From CAZTTG01 sp964615935 (GTDB lineage: Bacteria > Planctomycetota > UBA1135 > GCA-002686595): a DNA stretch of 54,296 nucleotides. The notes below the pieces were generated by a model. The model worked only from the letters and a program-made list of their open reading frames with translations. It did no database searches and was not told where the DNA came from. Shown here piece by piece: positions 35,894 to 45,600 of the stretch. The DNA lies in assembly GCA_964615935.1 (NCBI GenBank), contig CAZTTG010000041.1:1-54296 (forward strand). The letters are read 5' to 3'. Made by a program: the position numbers and the translations under genes. Position 1 is the stretch's first letter. Each line of letters starts with the position of its first letter.

Positions 35894-37750
35894 TCAGGGC
35901 GTGCGCACCAGCTCGATCTCGAGCTCGGCGAGGCCGGACTCGCCCACGTAGACCTCCTGCTCGGGGATTGGCTCGTAGCCGGGGATGTCGGGGACCGCGA
36001 GGCGGTACGTGCCCGGCTCCTCGACCAGGATCTCGTAGACCAGCGAGTCGCCTCCCCAGGCGAGCCCGGGCTCCCCGTTCGGGTCGGCCAGGATCTCGAC
36101 CTGCACTCCTGGCGGCCAGGGGATCGGCGTCGAGCCGTCCGTCAGGCGCAGCTCGATGCGCCAGTCGCGGTCGACCGTCAGCGTGACCTCCACTGGCTCG
36201 GGGCCGACCTGCACCACCTCGTCCATGCCGTAGTACCCACCGCCGTCCGCACCCACGATCACCTCGCCCTGCGGGGCGCGGAACTCCCAGTGACGGGCTC
36301 CGGCGTTCCACTCGGCGCCGGTCATCGTGCTGCTGCGCACCCAGCGAGGCCGGGTGCCAGACCACATGACCCGGTCCACCGCAGCCTCGAGGCCCGTGGC
36401 CGCATCCACCACCCGGACGCGGACCTCGCCCGGTGGGGGGACCTCGATGACGATGTCCTCCCGGCCCGCCGGGCCGACCTCGAGGGAGATGCGGTGCTGG
36501 ATGGGGAAGAGCTGGAGCTCGTAGCGGCCGGGCTGCGCCTCCTCCAGCCTCCAGCGCCAGATCTCGGGCTGCTCCTCATCGCGCTCCATCGAGGTGGACG
36601 CGATGCTGCGATTCGTCGCCTGCTCGCCGAGGTTCCTGTCGAGCAGGTTCGCGCACAGCAGGAACATCTCGATCTTCCAGGCCGCGGGGAGGACGATCTC
36701 GCCCCCGATGGGCACCTCTTCGAGCGGCGGCCCGGGTTTCAGCTCGATCTCCAGGTGCGTGCGCTCCTCGGCGACGATCTCCACGTCCCCGCGGCCGAGG
36801 ACCAGCGGGATGTCCGACCACCCTCCGATCTCGACGGAGACGTGCAGGGTTCCGACGGGCAACCTCTCTACCGGGATCAAGCGCCGTCCGGCCAGGTCGA
36901 GCTCGGCGGCCATCGACCACTCCGGATCCCGCACGCGTAGGCGCACGCCCGGGCCCAGTAGGAGCACCCGCTCCCCGCCCGACGAGCCGTCGTGGCGGAC
37001 TCGCCCCCAGGTATGGCCCGGGCAGGTGAGCAGGAAGACCCGATCGGGATCCCGGCCCGCGGGCAACAGCACCGGAGAATCCGCGCCGGTCATGACGGTG
37101 CGGTTGGGAGTCACTTCGCCCGGGTGGGGCAGACCTATGCGCGGGTAGCGCCCGGCGTCCACGACCGTGACGTCGTTCAGGGTCGCGTTCGTATCCACAT
37201 CGCGCAGGTGCACCAGCGTTCCACGCAGCCAGTGCGCCCGCAGCTCCAGGAAGCGATCGGGCGGGATCGGCAGAGACTCTTGCCCGCCCTCGAGGAGCGC
37301 GACGCGTCCGCCGAGCTCGATCGTGCCCACGCGGAGCTTGGATCCGACGGGCACGCGCACCTGCCACGCACCGTCCTCCACCAGGACCCCGGTCGGGGGC
37401 TCGGCCGAGTTGCGTCGAAGGACCAGCACGAACCAGCCATCCTCGGTCGCGTGCTCCACGTCGTGCTCATCGATCGCGACCAGGGTGCCGCGGATCTCGA
37501 CCTCGTCGGGTCCCGCGGGCTCGGGAGAGGCCTCGGGCTCGGGCTGCGGCACGCGCTCGGCGTCGCGGGCGACTGCGACTCCGGGCGGGACGGGCGCGGG
37601 CTCGAGCTCCGCTCCGTCCGCGGCCGACGGGATCGGCCCGGATGCACCCGGCTCGGAGGTCGAGCCCTGGAAGCGAGACCCCCGGAGTGCGAGTAGGAGG
37701 GCCAGGACGACCACCAGCAGGATGGCGAAGGCGAGGACGACTCTCTTCAA
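35894..37750 (-). CDS. Membrane-anchored protein of unknown function, paralogue A
   Basis: A 618-residue protein beginning at TTG 37750, where GGAGAGG lies about five bases upstream. An N-terminal anchor (VVLAFAILLVVVLALLLAL, about 4-22) is followed by a Pro/Ala/Glu-rich linker to ~75, then a long all-beta extracellular part. Recognisable blocks are ELRAHWLRGTLVHLRDVD, LAGRRLIPVERLPVGTLHV and VRVRVVDAATGLEAAVD, which resemble carboxypeptidase-regulatory and similar Ig-like beta domains. The C-terminus is IPEQEVYVGESGLAELEIEL. It is a tandem paralogue of the protein at 38033-39949, roughly half identical overall. No function is known. It converges on the sulfatase with 8 bases between stops. 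Confidence 0.8.
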   Translation of the reverse strand: MKRVVLAFAILLVVVLALLLALRGSRFQGSTSEPGASGPIPSAADGAELEPAPVPPGVAVARDAERVPQPEPEASPEPAGPDEVEIRGTLVAIDEHDVEHATEDGWFVLVLRRNSAEPPTGVLVEDGAWQVRVPVGSKLRVGTIELGGRVALLEGGQESLPIPPDRFLELRAHWLRGTLVHLRDVDTNATLNDVTVVDAGRYPRIGLPHPGEVTPNRTVMTGADSPVLLPAGRDPDRVFLLTCPGHTWGRVRHDGSSGGERVLLLGPGVRLRVRDPEWSMAAELDLAGRRLIPVERLPVGTLHVSVEIGGWSDIPLVLGRGDVEIVAEERTHLEIELKPGPPLEEVPIGGEIVLPAAWKIEMFLLCANLLDRNLGEQATNRSIASTSMERDEEQPEIWRWRLEEAQPGRYELQLFPIQHRISLEVGPAGREDIVIEVPPPGEVRVRVVDAATGLEAAVDRVMWSGTRPRWVRSSTMTGAEWNAGARHWEFRAPQGEVIVGADGGGYYGMDEVVQVGPEPVEVTLTVDRDWRIELRLTDGSTPIPWPPGVQVEILADPNGEPGLAWGGDSLVYEILVEEPGTYRLAVPDIPGYEPIPEQEVYVGESGLAELEIELVRTP

Positions 37751-37770
37751 GGGTTCCTCTCCAGCAGTGG

Positions 37771-37776
37771 AGCCTA
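37771..37776 (-). promoter_or_regulatory. Candidate extended -10 for paralogue A
   Basis: On the minus strand GGTAGGCT ends 20 bases before the TTG at 37750. The same TAGGCT is at the same distance before paralogue B. Confidence 0.5.
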
Positions 37777-37845
37777 CCGGGCCCCATGCGCTTGGCAACG
37801 AGAGGGCCGCAGGAAAGCCCCGGTCGTGGGCAAAGACGGCGCGGC

Positions 37846-37875
37846 CTACCCCCGGCGCAGGAGCCCCAGCCAGCC
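37846..37875 (-). pseudogene. 3' remnant of geranylgeranyl-reductase-like gene
   Basis: Nine codons and a stop on the minus strand read GWLGLLRRG, differing at one residue from the end of the intact gene at 40045 (GWLRLLRRG). Homology stops at 37876, where the sulfatase remnant begins. The fragment marks the far edge of the tandem duplication. Confidence 0.7.
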
Positions 37876-37876
37876 C

Positions 37877-38023
37877 CTGGAGCTCTACCACCTCGAGCGC
37901 GACCCGGCCGAGAGCCGGGACGTGGCCGCCGAGCACCCCGAGGTCGTCGAGCGGCTCGAGGCGGCCCTCCTCGGAGCGCGCACGAGCTCGACGGTCTTCC
38001 CCATCCCGGCCCTGGACGGCTGA
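37877..38023 (+). pseudogene. 3' remnant of sulfatase gene
   Basis: The last 48 codons of the sulfatase are repeated here: LELYHLERDPAESRDVAAEH and FPIPALDG at the end, with 7-10 differences from the intact copy at 35736-35885. There is no catalytic region and no start of its own. A chance open frame extends it upstream to 37826, but bases 37826-37876 belong to the other gene's remnant. Confidence 0.85.
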
Positions 38024-38032
38024 GACGACCGA

Positions 38033-39949
38033 TCAGGGCGTGCGCACCAGCTCGATTTCGAGCTCGGCGAGGCCGGACTCGCCCACGTAGACCTCCTGCT
38101 CGGGGATCGGTTCGCAGCCGGGGATGTCGGGGATCGCGATGCGGTAGGTGCCCGGCCCCTCCACGGCGAGGAAGTAGATCTGCGAGCCGCCCGTCCAGCC
38201 GCGCCGGGACTCTCCGCCGTCGGCCGATCGGCTCTCGACCTGGGTGCCCCGCGGCCAGAAGACCGGCGTCGAGCCGTCGGAGAGCCTCAGCTCGATGCGG
38301 TGCATGCGCTCGACCATGAGGGTGAGCTCCACCGGCTCCGGGCCGGCCTGCACGGTCTTGCGCTCCCCGCGGAATACCGCGCCCGTCGTCTGCACCTCGA
38401 TCTCGCCCTGCGGCGCGCGGAGCTCCCACAGGCCGGTCCCGGAATCGCGCTCGGCGCGGCCCATCCCGCCGCCGCGTACCCACTCCGGTCGAACCCCGGT
38501 CCACACCACGTTCTCCACCTCGGCCTCGAGCCCGGTGGCCGCGTCGAGGACGCGCACGCGCACCACGCCCGGCGGCGGGATCTCGAAGACGACGTCCTCG
38601 CGACCGCCCGGGCCGACCTCCAGGGAGATGCTGTGGTAGAGGGGATGCAGCTCGAGCTCGTAGCGCCCCGGCTGCGCGTCGTCCATCCTCCATCTCCAGA
38701 CCTCGGGCCGGTCGTCGTCGCGCGACATCGAGCCGGAGGAGATGCGGCGGTGGGAATCGCGGCCATCGAGGGACTTGTCGAGCAGCTCCACGACGAGCAG
38801 GAAGTGACTCAACTTCCAGGTCGTGGGCAGGACGATCTCGCCGCCGAGGGGGACCGGCTCGTAACCCGGCGCGGCCTCCAGCTCGAGCACGAGCCTCGCC
38901 TGCTCCCGGGCCCGGATATCCACCTGCCCCTTGCCGAGCACCAACGGCTCGTTCCACCAGTCGCCGATCTCGACCGCGACACCCAGGCGCCCCACCGGTA
39001 GCCGCTCGATCGGGATCCGCCGGCGGCCGGCCAGGTCCAGCTCGGCCACGAGCGTCCAGCTCGGATCGCGCACGCGCAGGACCGCACCCTGGCCGGCATC
39101 GCCGCCGGTGAGCTCGACCACCAGGTCCCCGCCGGGTCCCAGGAGGACCACGTGCTCTCCGCCCGATCCGCCCTCGGCCTGCAGGCGGCCCCATGTGTGC
39201 TCGGGGCAGGAGAGCTGGAAGGTCTGGTAGCGGTTCCGGGCCGCCGGCAGGAGCACCGGGGAGCTCGCGCCGCGCACGATGAGGCCGTCGGCGCTCACCT
39301 CGCCCGGGTGGGGGAGGCCGCCGCGCGGCCAGCCCGGGGCGCGCACGGCGTCGACCTCGTTGAGGGTGGTCCCGGTCAGCGCGTCGCGCACGTGGACCCA
39401 CGTGCCGCGAAGCCAGCTGGCTCGCAGCTCGAGGAACCGATCGGGCGGAATCCGCAGCGGCTCGTCGGCATCCTCGAGGATGGCGAGGCGCCCTCCGAGC
39501 TCGACGTCCCGCACGCTCAGCTCGAAGCCTCTCGGCACGCGCGCGCGCCAGGCGCCAGCCTCGACCGCCACCTCGCTGGACCGCCCGCCTCGGCCGCGCC
39601 GGGCGATCAGGTGGAAGGAGCCGTCCTCGAAGGCGTGCTCGACCCCGCTCTCGTCCACGACCGCGATCGAGCCGCGGATCTCGAGCTCGTCCGGATCGAC
39701 CGGCTTGGAGGCGGCGACCTGCTCGGGCGCGGACGCCGCGGTTCGGCCAGCCCCCGCGGGAGTCCCGGAGTCCCGGTCGATCGGTTCGGAGGGCACCTCC
39801 TCGAGCTCCGCCCCGGCCGACGGGGGAGCGGCCGGCTCCGGCTGGAGGCCGGCGGCCGCGGGGCCCCCGGACGGGTCGGGCCAGAGCACGGCTGCGACCA
39901 CGAGGGCGACCACCAACAGCCCGGCGAGGGCGAGACCGGCTCTTCGCAT
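38033..39949 (-). CDS. Membrane-anchored protein of unknown function, paralogue B
   Basis: A 638-residue paralogue of the protein at 35894-37750. The N-terminal anchor is LALAGLLVVALVVAAVLW (about 6-23), then a Pro/Ala/Glu-rich linker and an all-beta extracellular region with the same blocks: ELRASWLRGTWVHVRDAL, LAGRRRIPIERLPVGRLGV, VRVRVLDAATGLEAEVEN. The last 32 residues differ from paralogue A at a single position, far less than elsewhere. GGGAG precedes the ATG at 39949. About 20 residues (GGDAGQGAVLRV region) are inserted relative to A. Function unknown. Confidence 0.8.
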   Translation of the reverse strand: MRRAGLALAGLLVVALVVAAVLWPDPSGGPAAAGLQPEPAAPPSAGAELEEVPSEPIDRDSGTPAGAGRTAASAPEQVAASKPVDPDELEIRGSIAVVDESGVEHAFEDGSFHLIARRGRGGRSSEVAVEAGAWRARVPRGFELSVRDVELGGRLAILEDADEPLRIPPDRFLELRASWLRGTWVHVRDALTGTTLNEVDAVRAPGWPRGGLPHPGEVSADGLIVRGASSPVLLPAARNRYQTFQLSCPEHTWGRLQAEGGSGGEHVVLLGPGGDLVVELTGGDAGQGAVLRVRDPSWTLVAELDLAGRRRIPIERLPVGRLGVAVEIGDWWNEPLVLGKGQVDIRAREQARLVLELEAAPGYEPVPLGGEIVLPTTWKLSHFLLVVELLDKSLDGRDSHRRISSGSMSRDDDRPEVWRWRMDDAQPGRYELELHPLYHSISLEVGPGGREDVVFEIPPPGVVRVRVLDAATGLEAEVENVVWTGVRPEWVRGGGMGRAERDSGTGLWELRAPQGEIEVQTTGAVFRGERKTVQAGPEPVELTLMVERMHRIELRLSDGSTPVFWPRGTQVESRSADGGESRRGWTGGSQIYFLAVEGPGTYRIAIPDIPGCEPIPEQEVYVGESGLAELEIELVRTP

Positions 39950-39969
39950 GCAACTCCCTCCGGGGATCG

Positions 39970-39975
39970 AGCCTA
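39970..39975 (-). promoter_or_regulatory. Candidate -10 for paralogue B
   Basis: On the minus strand GTGTAGGCT carries TAGGCT 20 bases before the ATG at 39949, the same hexamer and distance as for paralogue A. Retention while the surrounding bases diverged suggests it is functional. Confidence 0.5.
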
Positions 39976-40044
39976 CACGACCGTGGGCGCCCGGCAAGGC
40001 GCGGGCCGATGAAAGGCCCGGATCGCGGCCGGGCGAATGCGGCT

Positions 40045-41202
40045 TCAGCCCCGACGCAGGAGCCGCAGCCAGCCCGCGGGATTCGCGAAGAGGCTGCGAT
40101 AGGTGCGGCGTCCCGCGATCACCTCGGCGAGGGCCTCGCACATGCCGCGCCCGAAGCGGCGGAACATCGTCCGCTGCAGGCGAGGCGGGCCGTAGGGGAT
40201 GCGCGCGAGAACTCGCGCCGCGCGCAGGTCCCTCAGGATCCCGCGGCCGACCGCGCGCTCGTAGAGCCGCTCCACCCGGCGGGGATCGCCCCCGCCCTCG
40301 GCCCAGGCCGCCCCGGCGAGGCGTCCGCTCACCAGGGCGGCCCAGATTCCCTCGCCCGTGATCGGATCGGCCAGGCCGGCCGCGTCGCCGACGAGCAGCA
40401 CCCGATCGCGCGCGAGGCCGCCGGGCCGCGGTCGGACCGGGATGGCCGAGCCCACGAGGCTCGAGAGCCGGCGGTCCGCCAGACCCACCCGTCGCAGGTA
40501 CTCGCGCAGGAGCTGCTTGGGCGCCAGCGGGCCGCGCCGCGCGGCGAGCACGCCCACCGAGAGGTGCTCCTCCTTGGGGAAGACCCAGCCGTAGCCGCGA
40601 CCGGGCAGGCCGAAGTCGAAGCGGGGCGCGTGGCCCAGCCGCGCCATGTCGTCCGCGTCCGGGGCGAGCTCGCCCTCGAGGGCCGGGAGGCCGCGCGCAG
40701 CCTCGGGCCAGCCCGCGCGCAGCGCCGCGGTCCCCAGCGCGCCGTCGGCCGCGATCAGGAGGCCGGCCCGCAGGGTGCCGCGGCTGGTGGTGAGCTCCAG
40801 GCCGTCGGGCCGCCGGGAGACGTCCAGCAGACGGCACTCGCTGCGCACCTCGCAGCCCGCCTCGCGCGCGGCCTCGAAGAGGGCGCCGTCGAGCTTCGCG
40901 CGCATGGTCATGGCGACGAGGGGCTCGGACCGGGTCACCTCCATGCGGAGCCGCTCGTCGAGGAGGCGCATCTCCGCGGCGCAGAACGTCCGCTCGGGTC
41001 TCCAGTCGAGCCCCTCGGGCAGGGCCGCGAGCGCGCGGCCGGTCAGACCGCCGCCGCAGGCCTTGTAGCGGGGCACGGCCTGGCGCTCGAGCAGGACCGC
41101 GCGCGCGCCGCGGGAGGCCAGCTCGAGGGCCGCCGCGCAGCCCGCGGGCCCGGCGCCCACGACCGCGGCGTCGAAGCGATCCCTGTTCGCGTGGAGGCTC
41201 AG
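40045..41202 (-). CDS. Geranylgeranyl-reductase-family FAD oxidoreductase
   Basis: About 385 residues, a soluble or peripheral flavoprotein of the geranylgeranyl reductase/PHBH-like family, which reduces isoprenoid chains or related double bonds. The FAD site is AAVVGAGPAGCAAALE near residue 13, followed by RYKACGGGLTGRAL (CGGG family mark) near 45, the YGWVFPKEEHLSVGV block near 205, and GDAAGLADPITGEGIW near 275, which contacts FAD. No ATG, GTG or TTG lies at a suitable place: the frame's only plausible start is CTG at 41202, overlapping the thiolase stop as CTGA; a GTG at 41157 would delete the first beta-strand. It is the second gene of the thiolase unit. Its 3' end was duplicated upstream (37846). 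Confidence 0.8.
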   Translation of the reverse strand: MSLHANRDRFDAAVVGAGPAGCAAALELASRGARAVLLERQAVPRYKACGGGLTGRALAALPEGLDWRPERTFCAAEMRLLDERLRMEVTRSEPLVAMTMRAKLDGALFEAAREAGCEVRSECRLLDVSRRPDGLELTTSRGTLRAGLLIAADGALGTAALRAGWPEAARGLPALEGELAPDADDMARLGHAPRFDFGLPGRGYGWVFPKEEHLSVGVLAARRGPLAPKQLLREYLRRVGLADRRLSSLVGSAIPVRPRPGGLARDRVLLVGDAAGLADPITGEGIWAALVSGRLAGAAWAEGGGDPRRVERLYERAVGRGILRDLRAARVLARIPYGPPRLQRTMFRRFGRGMCEALAEVIAGRRTYRSLFANPAGWLRLLRRG

Positions 41203-42398
41203 GCCAGGTCGACCTTCAGCACCAGGCCCATGGCCGTGTCGCCCGCGGCGCAGCCCGAGAAGAGGCCCAGGCCGCCGCCCGCCTGGGCCAGCTCCTCGAT
41301 CAGCTCGATCACCGCGCGCAGGCCGGTGGGGGCCTGGGGGTGCCCGTAGACCAGCGGCGAGCCGAAGCGGTTCACCTTCTCGGCCGGGACCCCGGTCTCG
41401 CGGCTGAAGTACACGTCGTTCACCGCGAAGGGGTTGTGGGTCTTGATCGCCGCGCAGTCCTCGAGGCGTACGCCGGCGCTCGCGAGGGCCGCAAAGGCCC
41501 CGGGGACCACCGCCTTGGGCATGAAGCCCTTCTCGACGCGCGCCTCGCCGAAGGAGAGGAGCTGCACGCCGATCGCCGGATCGCGGGCGAGACTCCGGGC
41601 GCGCTCGCGGGTGCACACCACCATGCCGGCGTTGCCGTCGGCGGGGTGGGTCTGCGATCCGAAGGTCACGCTCCCGCCCTCGAGCATCGGCCGCAGCCCG
41701 GCCAGCCCCCCGGCCGTGGTGGGGTGGATCCCCTCGTCCTCCTCCACCGCGCCCACGACCTTCTTCCGGCGCTTGAGCTCGACCCCGAGCATGTAGCGGC
41801 GCTGGAAGGCGCGGTCGTCGGCCAGGGACTCGACGTACTGCTGGTAGCGCAACAGCGCGACCTCGTCCTGCTCCTGGCGGCCGATCCCGGCCTCGCGCGC
41901 GACGTTCTCGGCGGTCTGGATCATGGCCTGACCGGCGAGGGGGTCCTTGTTGAAGTTGTCCAGCACCGGGTTCTCGGCCACGCCCAGGCCGCCGATGCCG
42001 CCGGGGTCGGGGTAGTACACGTGGGGGCCGTTGCTGGTGCGGTCGCAGGCCACCGCCAGGAAGCACTCGCGCTGGCCGTGCTCGAGCTCCATGGCCGCCG
42101 TGGCCAGCATGCGCGCCGAGGTGGCGCAGGCCTGGGCCACGGTGGGGCCGGTGATGCCGCCCGCGCCGATCAGGCCCGCCAGCCAGGGCGCGCCGTAGAA
42201 GCCGTGGCGCTGGGGGACGGTGATGCCCAGGACCAGGCCGTCGAAGGTCTCCGGCGCGATCCCGCGCTCGGCGAGGAAGCGCGTGGTCGAGTCGGCGGCC
42301 AGCCTCATCGAGTGCAGCCCGCCGAGGCTGCCCTGCCAGCGGCAGAAGGGAGTGCTCCAGTACGCGCCGTAGGGGATCCAGCAGTTCTCGAGGGCCAT
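41199..42398 (-). CDS. Thiolase-family acyltransferase
   Basis: A 399-residue soluble enzyme of the thiolase superfamily, which forms or cleaves 3-oxoacyl-CoA. The nucleophile Cys91 is in VAQACATSARM. The second-site histidine is in AIKTHNPFAVND near 315, and the final Cys is in GLFSGCAAGDTAMG near 385, replacing the usual CxGGGxG. AGGAGA lies nine bases before the ATG at 42398. The open frame runs 67 codons further upstream but that part has no thiolase resemblance. The stop overlaps the start of the reductase-like gene, so the two are coupled; a role in isoprenoid or long-chain oxoacyl metabolism is possible. Confidence 0.85.
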   Translation of the reverse strand: MALENCWIPYGAYWSTPFCRWQGSLGGLHSMRLAADSTTRFLAERGIAPETFDGLVLGITVPQRHGFYGAPWLAGLIGAGGITGPTVAQACATSARMLATAAMELEHGQRECFLAVACDRTSNGPHVYYPDPGGIGGLGVAENPVLDNFNKDPLAGQAMIQTAENVAREAGIGRQEQDEVALLRYQQYVESLADDRAFQRRYMLGVELKRRKKVVGAVEEDEGIHPTTAGGLAGLRPMLEGGSVTFGSQTHPADGNAGMVVCTRERARSLARDPAIGVQLLSFGEARVEKGFMPKAVVPGAFAALASAGVRLEDCAAIKTHNPFAVNDVYFSRETGVPAEKVNRFGSPLVYGHPQAPTGLRAVIELIEELAQAGGGLGLFSGCAAGDTAMGLVLKVDLA

Positions 42399-42604
42399 GT
42401 TCTCGGGTCTCCTTCCGAATATGTACCGCTCGGGCGGCGGCGTGCCGGCGGCCTTGACGGTCGTGCCGCAAGCCCCATACTCCGGGGTCACCTCCTCGCG
42501 GAAGGCCTCCTCGGTTGGACTGCAAGATATCAGGCGACGGAACTGCGAATCCAGATCCCTCCGATGGATCGCGAGGATCGCGGGGAACGCGGGATCCACT
42601 GCTG
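42399..42604. other. Divergent promoter region, 206 bp
   Basis: This region separates the thiolase unit (minus) from the IorA fusion gene (plus). On the minus strand GGTACATAT lies about 17-25 bases before the thiolase start. No sound -10 is seen for the plus gene. A TTG at 42515 would extend the IorA fusion by 30 codons of Asp/Gly/Ser-rich text. Confidence 0.5.
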
Positions 42605-45600
42605 GTGGACGAGCGGGGGCACTCCGAGTGCCTGCTGGGCAACGAGGCGATCGTGCGGGGGGCCCTGGAGGCGGGCGTGGGCTTCGCCAGCGGCTACCCG
42701 GGGACGCCCTCCTCCGAGGTGACCGACTCCTTCGCCCGCGTCGCCGCCGCGCGCGGGATCGCCTTCGAGTACTCGGTCAACGAGAAGGTCGCGCTGGAGA
42801 TGGCCTTCGCCGCCTCCCTGGCCGGCGCGCGCTCCATCTGCGCCATGAAGCACCTGGGGCTGATGGTGGCCGGCGACCCCCTGTCGACCATCCCCTACGT
42901 GGGCACGCGCGGCGGGATGGTCATCGTGAGCGCCGGCGATCCCTCCTGCCACACCAGCCCCAACGAGCAGGACCAGCGCCACCTGGGGCCCATGCTGCAC
43001 ATCCCGGTGCTCGACCCGAGCACGCCGCAGCAGGCCCACCTCATGGCGCGCTCGGCCTTCGAGCTCTCGGAGGCGAGCTCCCTGCCGGTGATCCTGCGCG
43101 TCACGACGCGGGTGGCGCACTCCCGCGCGCCGGTGAGCTACGGACCGCTGGTCGAAGCCCGCGTGGAGGGCTTCGAGCGCGATCCCCAGCGCCTGGTCCC
43201 CATCCCGGTCAACGCGCGGCGCCTGCGCCTCCTGATCCCCGAGCGCCTGGAGGCCGCGGGGCGGTGGATGGCCGAGGCCGGGCTCTTCGAGCGCAAGGGG
43301 TCGGGGAAGAGCGCCATCCTGGCCGCCGGGGCCCCGGCCGCCACCTGCGCCGACCTCTTGGCCGAGCACGGGCTCGCGGAGCGGGTGGTCTTCGCCCGCG
43401 TGGGCGGCCTGTGGCCGCTGCCCGAGGACCAGCTCATCGGGTTGTTGCGCGAGGTCGAGCGGGTGCTGGTGGTCGAGGAGCTCTCGCCCTTCGTCGAGGA
43501 CGCGCTGCTGGTCCTGTGCGGACGCCACGGCCTGAAGACCCGGATCCTGGGCAAGCGCAGCGGCCACCTCCCGGTGGAGTTCGAGTACGAGCCCGAGGTC
43601 ATCCAGCGCGGCCTGCACGAGGCCCTCGAGCTCGGGCCGGCGCCGCGGGAGGCGCGGTCCTTCGAGCCGGTCCCCCCGCGGCCCCCGGTCCTGTGCCCGG
43701 GTTGCCCGCACCGCTCCACCTTCTTCGCCGCGCGCGCCGCCTTCGGCTCGGACCAGCTCTACTTCAACGACATCGGCTGCTACACCCTGGGCTACGGCGC
43801 GCCGCTGGGGACCTGCGACGCGCTGCTGTGCATGGGCGCGGGCTTCACCCTGGCCGCCGGGGTCAGCCGGGTCACCGGCGAGCGCACGGTGGGCGTCCTG
43901 GGCGACTCGACCTTCTTCCACGCCGGCATGCCGCCGCTGCTCGACGCGATCAAGGAGGAGGTGAACATGGTGGCGGTGATCCTGGACAACCAGGTGACCG
44001 CCATGACCGGCTTCCAGGAGAGCCCGACGGTCGAGGTCCGGGGAGCCGAGGCCATCCGCCGGGTCTCCATCGAGGGCGTGGCGCGGGCCCTGGGCGCGCG
44101 GCACGTGGAGACCATCGACCCGGCCGACCTGCCCGCGGCCATCCGCGCCTTCGAGCGGGCGCGGGACGCCAGGGGCGTCAGCGTGATCGTGGCCGAGCGC
44201 GCCTGCCCGGTGGACGCGGCGCGCCGCGCCGGGCCGCTCGCGCCGGGAGTCACCTACGAGATCGACCCGGAGCTCTGCGGCCACTGCGGCCGCGAGGGCG
44301 AGGGCCTGCGCTGCGGCCAGGAGACGACCGAGGGGCTCGAGCGGCACATGTCGCGCAGCCGGGCCCTCTCGGGCTGCGAGCCGCAGGAGGGCGCGCGGGT
44401 CGCGCCCTGCGCCACGCGCTGTCCCCTGGCCCTGTGCGTGCAGGGCTACGCCGGGCACATCGCGTCCGGCCAGTACCGCGAGGCGGTGGAGCTGATCGAG
44501 GAGCGCTGCCCCCTGCCGGACTCGGTCTGCCGGGTGTGCCACCGCCCCTGCGAGGCGGCCTGCATCTGGGCGCCGAGCGGCGAGCCCGTGGCCATCAACG
44601 ATCTCAAGCGCTTCGCCATGGAGCGGGCGAAGGGCGAGGCGTCGCCGGTCGAGCCCAACGGCCGGGCCGTGGCCGCCATCGGCGCCGGGCCGGCCGGGCT
44701 GGCCGCGGCCCACGACCTCGCGATGCGCGGCTATCGCGTGACCCTCTTCGACGAGCGCGAGGAGCCCGGGGGGCTCCTGCGCTACGGCATCCCCGAGTTC
44801 CGCCTGCCGCGCGAGGCCCTCGCGTGCGACGTCCGGCGCATCCTCGCCCGGGGGGTGGCCTTCGAGGGCGGCCGAGCCCTGGGGCGCGACCTCGACGCGG
44901 ACGAGCTGCTCGGAGACGGCGGATACGACGCCGTCTTCCTGGCGACCGGCGCGCACCGCCCGCGGGGGCTGGGGGTACCGGAGGAGGGCGAGGGCGAGGG
45001 GCCGACCGTGGTCGACGCCCTCTCCTACCTGGCCGACGTGGCGCAGGGCCGCGACGTCCCGCGCGCGCGGCGGGTGGTCGTGGCGGGCGGCGGCAACGCG
45101 GCCTTCGACGCGGGCCGCGCCGCCCTGCGGCTGGGCGCCGAGGAGGTCACCGTGGCCTACCGCCGCAGCCGCGCCGAGATGCCCGCCCTGCCCGACGAGA
45201 TCGAGGCCGCCGGGCGGGAGGGGATCGCGATCCGCGAGCTGCTGCAGCCCGCCTTCCTTCAGCGAGGCGAGGGGCGCGGCCTGACCTGCCTCGCCACCGA
45301 GCTGGGCGAGCCCGACGAATCCGGCCGGCGCCGGCCGGTGGCGGTGCCGGGCTCGGAGACCTGCCTCGCGGCGGAGCTCGTGATCGCGGCCGTGGGGCAG
45401 GATCCGGATCTCTCCTATGCTGAGACCGGCCTCGAGCTCGCGACCACCGATCGGGGCGACCTCGAGGTCGAGCCCGAGACCTGCGCGACCTCCCATCCCG
45501 GGATCTTCGCCGGCGGCGACGCGGCCGGCGGCCCGCGCACCGTGACCGACGCGATCGCCTGGGGGCAGCGAGCCGCCTGGGCCATCGACCGCAGCCTGCG

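Larger units (their letters stand above)
35736..37876. repeat. Tandem duplication, copy 1
   Basis: Copy 1 of a 2.1-2.2 kb direct duplication. It contains the 3' end of the sulfatase gene (from CTGGAGCTCTACCACCTC at 35736), the minus-strand anchored-protein gene 35894-37750, its promoter, and the last ten codons of a geranylgeranyl-reductase-like gene (37846-37875). Copy 2 begins at 37877. Bases match closely at the sulfatase end and diverge toward the middle of the paralogues. Confidence 0.8.
37877..40074. repeat. Tandem duplication, copy 2
   Basis: Copy 2: sulfatase 3' remnant (37877-38023), minus-strand paralogue B (38033-39949), shared promoter position and the 3' end of the intact geranylgeranyl-reductase-like gene (40045-40074). 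Offset from copy 1 is 2138-2141 bases at the sulfatase and paralogue stops and 2199 at the reductase end, the difference being insertions inside the paralogues. Confidence 0.8.

Noticed and set aside
37826..38023. A 65-residue gene at the sulfatase remnant
   Set aside because: The frame from 37826 crosses the junction of two gene remnants, and its real content is the duplicated sulfatase tail.
42399..42599. A 67-codon N-terminal extension of the thiolase
   Set aside because: The text has no thiolase resemblance, and a strong ribosome site precedes the ATG at 42398.
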